Positions 53,370-62,818 are shown, counted from the stretch's first letter. The stretch is 64,000 nucleotides of DNA from an uncultured Raoultella sp. (GCA_900759445.1 CAAEVH010000024.1:136165-200164); one strand, 5' to 3'. Notes: generated from the letters alone by a model not told the origin. Translations and numbers: made by a program.

Positions 53370-54296
53370 ATGAGCGTAACCGGAATTGAAAAGCTGGAAT
53401 TTGGCGTCGACGACCTGACTCATTGCGCCAGGTTTATGCGTGATTTTGGCCTGGCGGGCGACGCCAGCGGCCAGCGTTTTACCACCTTAAGCGGCGCGCG
53501 GGTGGAGCTGAACCCGATCCATAGCCCGGATCTGCCGCCGGCCTTTGAAGCGGGTAACACCCTACGCCGTATGACCTGGGGCGTGGCGGATCGGGCGGCG
53601 CTGGATGCTCTGCGGCCCAAATTGTCCCGCCAGCCCGCCTTTCGTGAGATTGACGGTGCCCTCGAGTGCCAGGATCCCAACGGCATGACGCTGCGGGTGC
53701 AGGTCACTCAACAAGTCGCGGTGACGCTGAACGTTGAGCCGATTAACCAGTGGGGCGATATGCGGCGGATTGATACGCCAAGCCCGGTGTATGACGGCGC
53801 GCAGCCGATCAACGTAGGCCACGTGGTGTTCTTCGTCGAAGAGCTGGCGGCGGTCGAGGCCTTCTATCGTGAGGTGCTCGGTTTCCAGGTTTCCGATCGC
53901 TACATCAATCGTGCGGTATTCCTGCGCTGCGGCGTACGCGGTGGCCACCACAACCTCTTTTTATTGCAGCTGCCCAACCGCAAGCGCGGCCTGAACCACG
54001 TGGCCTTTACCGTGCGCGATATCCATGAAGTGATTGGCGGCGGCATTGCGATGAATAAAAACGCGTGGAGCACCTTTATTGGTCCCGGTCGTCACCCGGT
54101 CTCTTCCGCCTATTTCTGGTACGTCAACAGCCCGACCGGCGGCGCTTTTGAGTACTACACCAACGATGATTTCCTGACGGAGAACTGGCGCCCGCGCGAG
54201 CTGGAACACTCGCTGGTCTCCTTTACCGAGTGGGCGGTGGAAGGGGGGATCGACCACGATACCCGCCGCCAGCAGAAAAAGCCGGAGGCGGTATGA
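53370..54296 (+). CDS. VOC-family extradiol ring-cleavage dioxygenase
   Basis: 308 residues with two vicinal-oxygen-chelate domains. The C-terminal domain has the 2-His-1-Glu iron ligands visible in INVGHVVFFV, GLNHVAFTV and GAFEYYTNDD. The N-terminal domain is degenerate, as in two-domain type I extradiol enzymes. It should cleave a catechol-like ring meta to the hydroxyls. An 88-bp gap after the regulator may hold a second promoter. Confidence 0.87.
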   Translation: MSVTGIEKLEFGVDDLTHCARFMRDFGLAGDASGQRFTTLSGARVELNPIHSPDLPPAFEAGNTLRRMTWGVADRAALDALRPKLSRQPAFREIDGALECQDPNGMTLRVQVTQQVAVTLNVEPINQWGDMRRIDTPSPVYDGAQPINVGHVVFFVEELAAVEAFYREVLGFQVSDRYINRAVFLRCGVRGGHHNLFLLQLPNRKRGLNHVAFTVRDIHEVIGGGIAMNKNAWSTFIGPGRHPVSSAYFWYVNSPTGGAFEYYTNDDFLTENWRPRELEHSLVSFTEWAVEGGIDHDTRRQQKKPEAV

Positions 54297-55489
54297 CGGC
54301 GCGAATAGTCATTATCGGCGGTGGCCAGGCGGGCGGCTGGGCGGCGAAAACCCTGCGTGACGAAGGCTACGACGGCGAGATTTGCGTGGTGGCGGAAGAA
54401 GAGTGGGATTTTTACGAGCGTCCGCCGCTGTCAAAAGCGACGCTGCTGGAGGCCGATGCGCCGCTGCCGCGTCTGTTCAGCGAAGAGGTGCAGCAGGCGT
54501 TAAACCTGCGCTGGTTCCGCCCGCTGCGCGCTGAGGCCATCGATCGCCAGAGCAAAAGCGTTCATCTGAGTAACGGCGAACAGCTCGGCTATGACCAGCT
54601 GCTGATCGCCACCGGCGGTCGCGCCCGCCTGCCCGGCGAAGCCTGGGCGAAACAGCCGCAGGTTTATACGCTGCGCCACTGGCAGGACGCGCAGCGCCTG
54701 AAGCAACGGCTGGCGACCACCGCGCGGCTGGCGATTGTCGGCGGCGGCTGGATTGGTCTTGAGATTGCCGCCTCGGCGCGAAAAAGCGGCGTCGCGGTCA
54801 CCTTATTTGAACAGCAGCCGCTGCTGTGCATGCGTTCGGTAAGTGCGGAAGTGTCGCAGGAACTGGCACGGATCCATCGCGATCGGGGCGTCGATATTCG
54901 TCACGGCTGCGGCGCGCTGGAGCTGGAAGATGATGGCGGTCTGCCGGTTATTCACTGCGACGGTCGGCGGGAAACCTTTGATGCGGTGGTGGTAGGGATC
55001 GGCGTCGATCTCAACCTCGAACTGGCGCGGGACGCGGGACTGGCTGTCGATCGCGGGATCGTTGTCAACGCCCTGGGACAGACCAGCGACCCGGCGATCT
55101 TCGCGGCCGGAGATGTGGCGCAGCATCACCAGTATGGCCTGTGCATCCAGTCGTGGGCCTTTGCCCAGAACCAGGCGGTGGCGACGGCGAAAGCGATGCT
55201 GAACCCGCAGGCGGCCGGCTACGCCGACGCGCCATGGCTGTGGTCGGATCAATATGCCGACAATATTCAGATCCTCGGCATTCCGCAGCCAGGCAGTCGG
55301 ACGGTGACGCGCCGGGATCCGCAGGGAGCGCTATTTTTCTCGATCGACGCTGACGGTCGCCTGACTCAACTGGTGGCGTTTAACGACGCTCGCACCGTCA
55401 AGCTGGCGAAACGCTGGATGGCTGCGGGGAGAGATCTTTCCGCCGTACCGCTCGATGACCTGACCTTTTCGCTGATGTCATTGCGATAA
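54293..55489 (+). CDS. FAD-dependent ferredoxin reductase
   Basis: 398 residues from MTARIVIIGGGQAGGW (the start overlaps the VOC stop as ATGA). FAD-binding GGGQAG, NAD-binding IVGGGWIGLEIAASA and the FAD motif IFAAGDVA are those of the rubredoxin/ferredoxin reductase class (BphA4/HcaD-like). It should pass electrons from NADH to the Rieske ferredoxin at 50068. The C-terminal reductase domain is complete. Confidence 0.9.
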   Translation: MTARIVIIGGGQAGGWAAKTLRDEGYDGEICVVAEEEWDFYERPPLSKATLLEADAPLPRLFSEEVQQALNLRWFRPLRAEAIDRQSKSVHLSNGEQLGYDQLLIATGGRARLPGEAWAKQPQVYTLRHWQDAQRLKQRLATTARLAIVGGGWIGLEIAASARKSGVAVTLFEQQPLLCMRSVSAEVSQELARIHRDRGVDIRHGCGALELEDDGGLPVIHCDGRRETFDAVVVGIGVDLNLELARDAGLAVDRGIVVNALGQTSDPAIFAAGDVAQHHQYGLCIQSWAFAQNQAVATAKAMLNPQAAGYADAPWLWSDQYADNIQILGIPQPGSRTVTRRDPQGALFFSIDADGRLTQLVAFNDARTVKLAKRWMAAGRDLSAVPLDDLTFSLMSLR

Positions 55490-55515
55490 GACCCGCGCAC
55501 CCTTAAGGGGGAGAG

Positions 55516-56772
55516 ATGACCACATTAGAGACAAACACCGCGCCGCTTGAGGCAGGCGGTGAGGGCGTCCATACGCCTGAAAAGGCGGTCCGCTGGGCAA
55601 TTCCGCTGTCGCTGCTGGCCTGCGTACTGCTGGCGTTCTTCGACAAAATCAGCATTGCCGCCTTGTTTTCCGATAGCCATTTCCAGCAGGCGATGGGGAT
55701 GGATTTTGATACCACGCGGTTGGGCATTCTGATGAGTGCCTTCCTGCTGAGCTACGGTTTTTCCTCGGTGCTGCTCAGCGGATTGGGCGATCGCATCGCG
55801 CCGCTGCGCCTGCTCACCGGCATGATGATGGTGTGGTGCGTTTTAATGGTGATGATGGGCTTCACCCATAACTACACGGTGATGGTCACCTTGCGCATTC
55901 TGCTCGGCATCGCCGAAGGGCCGCTGTTTCCGCTGGCGTTCGCCATCGTCCGCCACACCTTCCCGCAGCGGCTTCAGGCGCGGGCCACCATGCTGTGGCT
56001 GCTCGGAACACCGGTCGGCGCAGCAATTGGTTTTCCGCTGTCGATTTGGCTGCTCAATACCTTTGGCTGGCAGAGCACCTTCTTTGTGATGGCGATGCTG
56101 ACGGTGCCGGTGCTGATTTTCGTGCGCATCGGCCTGCGCGGGGTGCAGCTGGAGAGCAAAGCGTCCGGCGAAAAGGTATCCCAGGAGGCGCGCCGCGCCG
56201 CGCGGCGGGAGCTGTTCGTCAGCGCGCATTTCTGGATGATTTGCGTGTTTAACATCGCCTTTCTGGCCTATCTGTGGGGCATCAACGGCTGGCTGCCGGG
56301 CTATCTGATTAAAGGTAAAGGGATCCATCTGGAGCATGCCGGTTGGCTGTCGTCGATGCCGTTTATCGCCATGCTGCTGGGCGAAATAATTGGCGCCTGG
56401 CTCTCCGATCGTCTTGATAAACGCGCCGCCGCCTGCTTTGTCTCGCTGGCCGGGGCGGCGGTTGGCCTGGCGGCGGTGATGCACTTCGCCACCCCGCTGA
56501 CGGTCATTGCGGCGATGAGTTTCAGCACCTTTATGTGGGGCACCGGCGCACCCAATATTTTCGCCCTGCTGGCCAAGGCGACCCATCCCCGGGTCAGCGC
56601 CACGGCGGGGGGCATTTTCAACGGGCTGGGGAACTTTGCAGGCGCCCTGTCGCCGGCGGTGATGGGGGCGCTGATCGCCTTCACCCACAGCATGGATTCC
56701 GGGCTGATTTTTCTGGCGGTGATGGCGGCGGTGGGCTGCGTCCTGTTACTGCCGCTGCTGAGACGTTACTGA
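55516..56772 (+). CDS. second MFS transporter of the cluster
   Basis: 418 residues, twelve membrane segments, with LAFFDKISIAALF, SYGFSSVLLSGLGDR and LLGIAEGPLFPLAFAIVRHTF. It resembles the ACS-type transporter at 48427 in layout but is not the same protein. It is likely to import the aromatic substrate or a related acid. GGGGGAGAG precedes the ATG. Confidence 0.85.
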   Translation: MTTLETNTAPLEAGGEGVHTPEKAVRWAIPLSLLACVLLAFFDKISIAALFSDSHFQQAMGMDFDTTRLGILMSAFLLSYGFSSVLLSGLGDRIAPLRLLTGMMMVWCVLMVMMGFTHNYTVMVTLRILLGIAEGPLFPLAFAIVRHTFPQRLQARATMLWLLGTPVGAAIGFPLSIWLLNTFGWQSTFFVMAMLTVPVLIFVRIGLRGVQLESKASGEKVSQEARRAARRELFVSAHFWMICVFNIAFLAYLWGINGWLPGYLIKGKGIHLEHAGWLSSMPFIAMLLGEIIGAWLSDRLDKRAAACFVSLAGAAVGLAAVMHFATPLTVIAAMSFSTFMWGTGAPNIFALLAKATHPRVSATAGGIFNGLGNFAGALSPAVMGALIAFTHSMDSGLIFLAVMAAVGCVLLLPLLRRY

Positions 56773-56782
56773 GGAGAAAACG

Positions 56783-57313
56783 ATGACTGATTCAACCGTG
56801 ACTGCAAAACCGGGTATCAAACCTGAACATCTGACGATGGAAGAGTGGGTAGAGTCGCGTATCGCGCGCTTTGAGGGACGGAAATATGACTGGAACGCGC
56901 TGAAGTTCCAGGCTGATTTCGACCCGAAATACCGTCGCGCCCAGATGCGCTATATCGGCACCGGCGCCACCGGCGTGGCGAGCGATACCAATACCGTGGC
57001 GGCGGAAAACTTCACCTTCTCCACCATGGTGCTGCCGGCGAAATGTGAGGGGCCGCTGCATCTGCATGATGATGTGGAGGAGGTGTTCTTCATGCTCAAA
57101 GGGCAGATAACGCTGATGATTCAGGATGGCGACAGCTATACCGAAACCGTGCTGCGCGAGCGCGATCTGATCTCCGTCCCGGCGGGCATCTACCGCGGGC
57201 TGTTTAACCACGGTGAGGAAGAGGCGCTGATGTGCGTGATGCTGGGCACCAGGAAGCCGAATATTCCGACCTATCCGGAAGATCACCCCCTGTCGAAAGT
57301 AAAACGTAATTAA
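56783..57313 (+). CDS. cupin-domain protein
   Basis: 176 residues. A single cupin domain (about 75-160) with the metal-binding set HLHDDVEEVFFMLKG and a later His in GLFNHGEEEAL. The N-terminal 60 residues form a separate segment (MEEWVESRIARFEGRKYDW). Cupins in such clusters can be dioxygenases, isomerases or hydratases; which one is not determinable here. It starts 10 bp after the MFS gene. Confidence 0.85.
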   Translation: MTDSTVTAKPGIKPEHLTMEEWVESRIARFEGRKYDWNALKFQADFDPKYRRAQMRYIGTGATGVASDTNTVAAENFTFSTMVLPAKCEGPLHLHDDVEEVFFMLKGQITLMIQDGDSYTETVLRERDLISVPAGIYRGLFNHGEEEALMCVMLGTRKPNIPTYPEDHPLSKVKRN

Positions 57314-57322
57314 GGAGGCGGT

Positions 57323-58093
57323 ATGACGGGTTTTCGTGAACAAGGGCACGGCACGCCGCTGGTGCTGTTACACGGCATCAGCTCCGGCGCGGCTTCCTGG
57401 CATAAACAGATGGCGCTGTCCGGCTATCGTGTGCTGGCCTGGGATATGCCTGGTTATGGCGAAAGCCCGATGCTGCCGGTTGCGCAGGCGAATGCGGGTG
57501 ATTATGCCGATGCGCTGGCGCGCATGCTGGACCACGCCGGCGTTGAGCAGGCGGTCGTGGTGGGGCATTCGCTCGGTGCGCTGGTGGCCAGCGCCTTTGC
57601 GGCGAAATATCCCCGCCGCGTGCGCTACCTGGTGTTAGCCGATGCCGCACAGGGGTACGGCCAGGCGGAGGCGGAACAGCGGGAAAAAGTCTGGCGCAGT
57701 CGCCAGCAGCAAATGGCGTCAGGAGCAGAGCGGCTGGCGCAAACCCGGGCGGCGAAGCTGCTGCATCCCTGTGCGGCGGAGGCCGATATCGCCACCGTTG
57801 CCGCCGGAATGCGCAAGCTGCGTCGTGAGGGCTATCTGGCCGCGGCGTGGATGCTGGCGCATGACGATATTCACCGCTGGCTTGGCGATTATCACTGCCG
57901 GTTTGAAGTGTGGTGCGGTGAGCAGGACGCTATCACTCAACCAGAGCTGGTGCGTGGTCTGGCGCTACGCTACGGCATGCCGTACACCGCGATTCCGCAC
58001 GCGGGTCACGCCAGCTATCTCGATAATGAAACCTTTTTTAATCAACAGCTTTTACGGGTAGGGGAAGAGGTGCGCGATGAATGCACAAATTGA
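57323..58093 (+). CDS. alpha/beta hydrolase
   Basis: 256 residues. Oxyanion HG in LLHGISSGAASW, the nucleophile elbow GHSLGA (S83), and the His in IPHAGHASYLDNE are visible. In meta-cleavage pathways such hydrolases split the C-C bond of the ring-fission product. AGGAGG precedes the ATG, and its end overlaps the next SDR by 17 bp. Confidence 0.88.
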   Translation: MTGFREQGHGTPLVLLHGISSGAASWHKQMALSGYRVLAWDMPGYGESPMLPVAQANAGDYADALARMLDHAGVEQAVVVGHSLGALVASAFAAKYPRRVRYLVLADAAQGYGQAEAEQREKVWRSRQQQMASGAERLAQTRAAKLLHPCAAEADIATVAAGMRKLRREGYLAAAWMLAHDDIHRWLGDYHCRFEVWCGEQDAITQPELVRGLALRYGMPYTAIPHAGHASYLDNETFFNQQLLRVGEEVRDECTN

Positions 58094-58871
58094 AGGCCGT
58101 GTAGCGGTAGTCACCGGAGGATCGTCAGGGATCGGCTTTGAAACGCTGCGTCTGCTGCTGGGCGAAGGGGCGAAAGTCGCTTTCTGCGGCCGCAATCCCG
58201 ACCGGCTCGCCAGCGCGCATGCCGCGTTGCAGAACGAGTATCCCGGAGCGGAGGTTTTCTCTTACCGCTGCGACGTCCTGCAAGAAGACGAGGTGCAGGC
58301 CTTTGCCGATGCGGTGGCGGCGCGTTTTGGCGGCGCGGACATGTTGATCAACAACGCCGGGCAGGGCTACGTGGCGCACTTTGCCGATACCCCGCGCGAG
58401 GCCTGGTTGCATGAGGCGGAGCTGAAGTTGTTTGGCGTGATCAACCCGGTAAAGGCCTTTCAGCCGCAGCTGGAGCGGTCGGATATCGCCTCGATTACCT
58501 GCGTCAATTCACTGCTGGCGCTACAGCCGGAAGAGCACATGATTGCCACCTCCGCCGCCCGCGCGGCGCTGCTCAACATGACGCTGACGCTGTCAAAAGA
58601 TTTGGTGGGAAAAGGCATTCGCGTCAACTCGATTTTGCTGGGAATGGTGGAGTCGGGGCAGTGGCAGCGGCGCTTTGAAAATCGTGCCGATAAGCAGCAG
58701 AGCTGGCCCGAGTGGACGGCGGATATCGCCCGTAAACGTGGGATCCCGATGGCGCGTCTCGGCAAGCCGCAGGAGCCTGCGCAGGCGCTGCTGTTTTTGG
58801 CCTCGCCGCTGGCATCGTTTACCACCGGCGCCGCGCTGGATGTCTCCGGCGGTTTTTGCCGTCACCTTTAA
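58077..58871 (+). CDS. SDR-family protein with an atypical active site
   Basis: 264 residues with the SDR cofactor motif TGGSSGIGFE and NNAGQG. Where classical SDRs have Y-x3-K, this protein reads ATSAARAALLN, with Thr/Arg in those positions. The following part (GKGIRVNSILLGMVESGQW) is conserved. It could be a divergent SDR using other residues, or a non-redox enzyme. The start overlaps the hydrolase gene end. Confidence 0.82.
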   Translation: MNAQIEGRVAVVTGGSSGIGFETLRLLLGEGAKVAFCGRNPDRLASAHAALQNEYPGAEVFSYRCDVLQEDEVQAFADAVAARFGGADMLINNAGQGYVAHFADTPREAWLHEAELKLFGVINPVKAFQPQLERSDIASITCVNSLLALQPEEHMIATSAARAALLNMTLTLSKDLVGKGIRVNSILLGMVESGQWQRRFENRADKQQSWPEWTADIARKRGIPMARLGKPQEPAQALLFLASPLASFTTGAALDVSGGFCRHL

Positions 58872-58880
58872 GGAGCCATC

Positions 58881-59651
58881 ATGAAAAAAATTATGCTTAT
58901 CGGCTATGGCGCCATGGCGCAAGCGGTAATTGAACGGCTGCCCCCGCAGGTCACGTTAGGCTGGATTGTCGCCCGGGAAGCCCATCAGGCGACGATTCGC
59001 GCCCGCTTTGGCGATGCGGTGACGGTGCTTGACGATCCGCAATCCTGTACGGAAACCCCGGATCTGGTGCTGGAGTGCGCCAGCCAACAGGCGGTTGCGC
59101 AATATGGCGAAGCCATTCTCGCCCGCGGCTGGCATCTGGCGGTGATCTCTACCGGCGCGCTGGCCGATAGCGCGCTCGAACAGCGTTTATATCAGGCGGG
59201 CGGCAGGCTGACGCTGCTCTCCGGCGCGGTGGCCGGCATTGACGGACTGGCGGCGGCAAAAGAGGGCGGTCTTGAGCGCGTGACCTATCAGTCGCGCAAA
59301 AGCCCGGCCAGCTGGCGTGGAAGCTACGCGGAAATGCTCATCGACCTCAATGCGGTCAGCGAGGCGAAAATCTTTTTTGAAGGCAGCGCCCGCGAAGCGG
59401 CACGCCTGTTTCCGGCGAATGCCAACGTGGCGGCAACCGTGGCGTTGGGCGGTATCGGAATGGACGACACGCGGGTGCAGCTGATGGTCGATCCGGCCAC
59501 GCGGCGCAATACCCACACGTTACATGTTGAAGGCGCGTTCGGTGAGTTTCGCCTCGAGCTGAGCGGCCTGCCGCTGGCCGACAATCCTAAAACATCTACC
59601 CTGGCGGCACTGAGCGCGGTACGCGCCTGCCGTGAACTGGCGCAACGCTAA
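58881..59651 (+). CDS. L-aspartate dehydrogenase-like protein
   Basis: 256 residues. The N-terminal Rossmann fold is MLIGYGAMAQAV. The C-terminal AspDH domain has SGAVAGIDGLAAA, LFPANANVAATVALGGIGMD and LADNPKTSTLAALSAVRA. True AspDHs interconvert aspartate and oxaloacetate with NAD(P). Placement beside aldehyde dehydrogenase and ThDP enzyme genes suggests an amino- or imino-acid step in catabolism. AGGAG precedes the ATG. Confidence 0.87.
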   Translation: MKKIMLIGYGAMAQAVIERLPPQVTLGWIVAREAHQATIRARFGDAVTVLDDPQSCTETPDLVLECASQQAVAQYGEAILARGWHLAVISTGALADSALEQRLYQAGGRLTLLSGAVAGIDGLAAAKEGGLERVTYQSRKSPASWRGSYAEMLIDLNAVSEAKIFFEGSAREAARLFPANANVAATVALGGIGMDDTRVQLMVDPATRRNTHTLHVEGAFGEFRLELSGLPLADNPKTSTLAALSAVRACRELAQR

Positions 59652-59660
59652 GAGGCGGCA

Positions 59661-61130
59661 ATGGACGAATTAACGATCTTTATCGGCGGTCACTGGCGCC
59701 ACGGCGGCGGCAATCTGATGCACAGCTACTTTCCGGCGGACGGCACGGTGAACGCGACGCTGCGGGCGGCCAGTCTCGACGATCTGCAGGAAGCGATGAC
59801 CTGCGCCGAGCGTGCCTGGCGGGAACCAACGTGGCGCAACATGCTGCCGCACCTGCGGGCAAAGATCCTGCATAAGGTGGCGGATCTGATTGAATCCCGT
59901 CTGGATGAACTGGCGCGAATGCAAAGTCGGGACAACGGCAAGCCGCTGGCGGAAGCGCGGGGGCTGGTGATGAGTGCGGCGGCAAGCGCCCGCTATTTCG
60001 CCGCCGCCTGCGAGCTGCTGGAAGGGGAGCTGCCGACTCCGCGTCAGGCAGACCTGTTGACCCTGAGCCGCTACGAGCCGCTGGGCGTGGTGGCGGCGAT
60101 CACCCCGTGGAACTCGCCGATCGCCAGCGAAATGCAAAAAGTGGCGCCGGCGATCGCCGCGGGTAATGCGGTGATCCTCAAACCCGCGGAAGCGACGCCG
60201 CTGATGGCGCTGGAACTGGCGCGGATCTTCGAGCAAGCCGGTTTACCTGCGGGGCTGCTGAGCGTGCTGCCGGGGAAAGGATCGGTGATTGGCGACGCCC
60301 TGGCGCGTCATCCGCTGGTGCGCAAAATTTCGTTTACCGGCGGCACCCGCACCGGACGCCATCTGGCGCACGTGGCGGCAGAAAAACTGATCCCGGCATC
60401 GCTGGAACTGGGCGGTAAATCGCCGACCATCGTGCTGGAGGATGCCGATATCGAACAGGCGGCGCGGGGGATCTGCTACGGCATTTTCAGCTCCGGCGGT
60501 CAGGCGTGCATCGCCGGTTCGCGGCTGTTTGTGCATGAAAAAGTTTACCCGCAGCTGATGGCGCGGCTGCTGGAGCTGACGCGCGGACTGCGGATTGGCC
60601 ATCCGTTCAGCGACGATACCCACATCGGGCCGTTGATTAATGAACAGCACCGTGACGGCGTGCTCACGTACGTCGAACTGGCGAAACGCGAAGGCGGGCG
60701 GGTGCTATGCGGAGGGGAGATTCCGGCCGATCCGGCGCTGGCGGCGGGGAGCTACTTCCAGCCGACGATCGTCGAAGGGCTGACGAATCAGGCGCGCGTC
60801 TGTCAGGAAGAGATCTTCGGCCCGGTACTGGTGGCGATGCCCTTTCGCGATGAAGCCCAGCTGATCCGCGAAGCCAATGACTCGGTCTATGGCCTGGCGG
60901 CGGGGATCTGGACGCGGGATAGCGGACGTGCCCTGCGATTAAGCGAACGTCTGGAAGCCGGGACGGTGTGGATCAACACCTACAAGGTTTTCTCCATTTC
61001 GACCCCGTTCGGGGGCTTTAAAGAGAGCGGTCTGGGCCGCGAAAAAGGTATTCAGGGGCTGAAAGCCTGGATGCAACAAAAGAGCATTTATCTGGCGACG
61101 GGTAATAGCGTGAATCACTGGTGCGATTGA
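59661..61130 (+). CDS. NAD(P)-dependent aldehyde dehydrogenase
   Basis: 489 residues. Catalytic Glu in SLELGGKSPTIVLED, catalytic Cys in FSSGGQACIAGSRL, and the NAD-binding ITPWNSPIASEM and SFTGGTRTGRH. It oxidises an aldehyde to an acid; the ThDP decarboxylase encoded next is a natural source of the aldehyde. It begins 9 bp after the AspDH-like gene. Confidence 0.92.
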   Translation: MDELTIFIGGHWRHGGGNLMHSYFPADGTVNATLRAASLDDLQEAMTCAERAWREPTWRNMLPHLRAKILHKVADLIESRLDELARMQSRDNGKPLAEARGLVMSAAASARYFAAACELLEGELPTPRQADLLTLSRYEPLGVVAAITPWNSPIASEMQKVAPAIAAGNAVILKPAEATPLMALELARIFEQAGLPAGLLSVLPGKGSVIGDALARHPLVRKISFTGGTRTGRHLAHVAAEKLIPASLELGGKSPTIVLEDADIEQAARGICYGIFSSGGQACIAGSRLFVHEKVYPQLMARLLELTRGLRIGHPFSDDTHIGPLINEQHRDGVLTYVELAKREGGRVLCGGEIPADPALAAGSYFQPTIVEGLTNQARVCQEEIFGPVLVAMPFRDEAQLIREANDSVYGLAAGIWTRDSGRALRLSERLEAGTVWINTYKVFSISTPFGGFKESGLGREKGIQGLKAWMQQKSIYLATGNSVNHWCD

Positions 61131-61144
61131 GAGAAGGGTGAGCA

Positions 61145-62785
61145 ATGAGCGAAATGATAACCGTCGGCGAAGCCATCGCCAGAACGCTGGAGCAGTACAA
61201 CGTTGAGGCTATTTACGGCGTCATCTCTATTCATAACCTGCCGGTTGCCGATGCTATTGGCCAACGCGGCAACATCCGCTTTGTTCCGGCGCGTGGCGAA
61301 GCCGGTTCGGTGACCATGGCCGACGCCCACGGTCGCTTTTCCGGCCTTGGAGTCGCGCTAACCAGCACCGGTGCCGGGGCGGGGAACGCGGTCGGGGCGC
61401 TGGTGGAGGCGATGAATGCCGGTACGCCGCTGCTGCATCTGACCGGTCAGGTAGAGAAAACCTGGCTGGATGCGGATACCGGTTTTATTCACGAAACCCG
61501 CGATCAGCTGACCTTCCTGAAAGCCAGTTCGAAACGCGCGTATCGCATCAGTAACGCCAATCAGGCGATCGCCATTTTGCACAAGGCGATTCAGGAAGCG
61601 CGGACGCCGCCGTGCGGGCCGGTATCGGTGGAGATCCCGATTGATATTCAGGGGGCAAGCATTCCCCTGGCGCTGGTCACCGCCCCGCTGAACATCGCGC
61701 CGGCGGCGCCCGTCGCTCAGGCAACGGTGGATACCCTGTGGGCGCAGCTCAGGCAGGCGAAACAGCCGCTGCTGTGGCTGGGCGGCGGGGCTATCGGTAG
61801 CGCGGCGGCGGTGAAAAAACTGGCGGATGCGGGGATCACCGTGATCTCCAGTACCCACGGGCGCGGCGTGCTGCCGGACAGCCATCGCGCCAGCCTGCGC
61901 GCCTTCCATAATTCGCCTTCCGTTGAGGCGCTGATGGCGCAATGTGATTTCACCCTGGTCGCGGGCTCGCGTCTGCGCAGTAACGAAACGCGCTCCTGGA
62001 CGCTGGAACTGCCTTCGCCACGCGTACAGATTGATATCGATCCGGCGGCGGCCAGCCGTAACTATCTGATGGACAACACGCTGATCGCCGATTGTTCGGC
62101 TTTACTGGCGGCGCTGGCGGCCAAAGCGCAGGGGCGTGAATGGGGCAATGGTCACTGGGACGCACAGGTCAAAGAGGCGGTGACGCAGGCGGAGCACGGG
62201 CTACGCGAACAGTGCGGCGCCTATGCCCAACTGAACGATGCTATCGAACAGGCGCTGCCTGATGACGGTATTCTGGTCCGCGATATCACCGTCTCCGGCA
62301 GCCTGTGGGGCAGTCGTCTGTTCCGTGCAAATGGCCCGCTGATGAACGTGCATTCGCTGGCGGGGGCCATTGGTATGGGGCTGCCGATGGCGATCGGCAC
62401 GGCGATCGCCAACCCGCAGCGCAAGATAGTCGGCCTGGTCGGCGATGGCGGTCTGAGCCTGAACCTCGGAGAGCTGGCGACGCTGGCGCAGGAAAAGGCC
62501 AACGTGACGCTGCTGATCATGAACGATGGCGGCTATGGCGTGATGCGCGGTATTCAGGATAAGTATTTCGGCGGTCGCCAGTATTACAACGAGCTGCACA
62601 CGCCGGATTTCACGCTGCTGGCGCAGGCTATCGGTCTACAGGCGTGGAGCGTTGAGCGAGCGGAAGATTTCACCGCGGTGATGACCGAAGCGCTGGCGAC
62701 GCCGGGGCCGTCGGTGGTAGAGGTCAGGATGGGGCAGATTGGCGCGCTGCGTTTTGCCGGGCCGCCGCAGAAGACGCTGTACTAA
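61145..62785 (+). CDS. ThDP-dependent 2-oxoacid decarboxylase/acetolactate synthase-like enzyme
   Basis: 546 residues, the three-domain ThDP fold. The catalytic Glu lies in PARGEAGSVTMADAHGR, the central domain carries GGGAIGSAAAVKKL, and the ThDP/Mg motif is GDGGLSLNLGELATLAQEKANVTLLIMN in shortened form (GDGG to NDGG). It is nearer to benzoylformate or sulfopyruvate-type decarboxylases than to anabolic IlvB, by context. It is last in the operon, and a terminator follows. Confidence 0.88.
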   Translation: MSEMITVGEAIARTLEQYNVEAIYGVISIHNLPVADAIGQRGNIRFVPARGEAGSVTMADAHGRFSGLGVALTSTGAGAGNAVGALVEAMNAGTPLLHLTGQVEKTWLDADTGFIHETRDQLTFLKASSKRAYRISNANQAIAILHKAIQEARTPPCGPVSVEIPIDIQGASIPLALVTAPLNIAPAAPVAQATVDTLWAQLRQAKQPLLWLGGGAIGSAAAVKKLADAGITVISSTHGRGVLPDSHRASLRAFHNSPSVEALMAQCDFTLVAGSRLRSNETRSWTLELPSPRVQIDIDPAAASRNYLMDNTLIADCSALLAALAAKAQGREWGNGHWDAQVKEAVTQAEHGLREQCGAYAQLNDAIEQALPDDGILVRDITVSGSLWGSRLFRANGPLMNVHSLAGAIGMGLPMAIGTAIANPQRKIVGLVGDGGLSLNLGELATLAQEKANVTLLIMNDGGYGVMRGIQDKYFGGRQYYNELHTPDFTLLAQAIGLQAWSVERAEDFTAVMTEALATPGPSVVEVRMGQIGALRFAGPPQKTLY

Positions 62786-62793
62786 GCTCTTTT

Positions 62794-62818
62794 CCCCTCT
62801 CTGCGGCGCAGAGAGGGG
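62794..62818. terminator. bidirectional terminator between the cluster and loiP
   Basis: Stem CCCCTCTCTGC/GCAGAGAGGGG with a 3-base loop, preceded by TTTT on the plus strand, between convergent genes. Confidence 0.75.
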
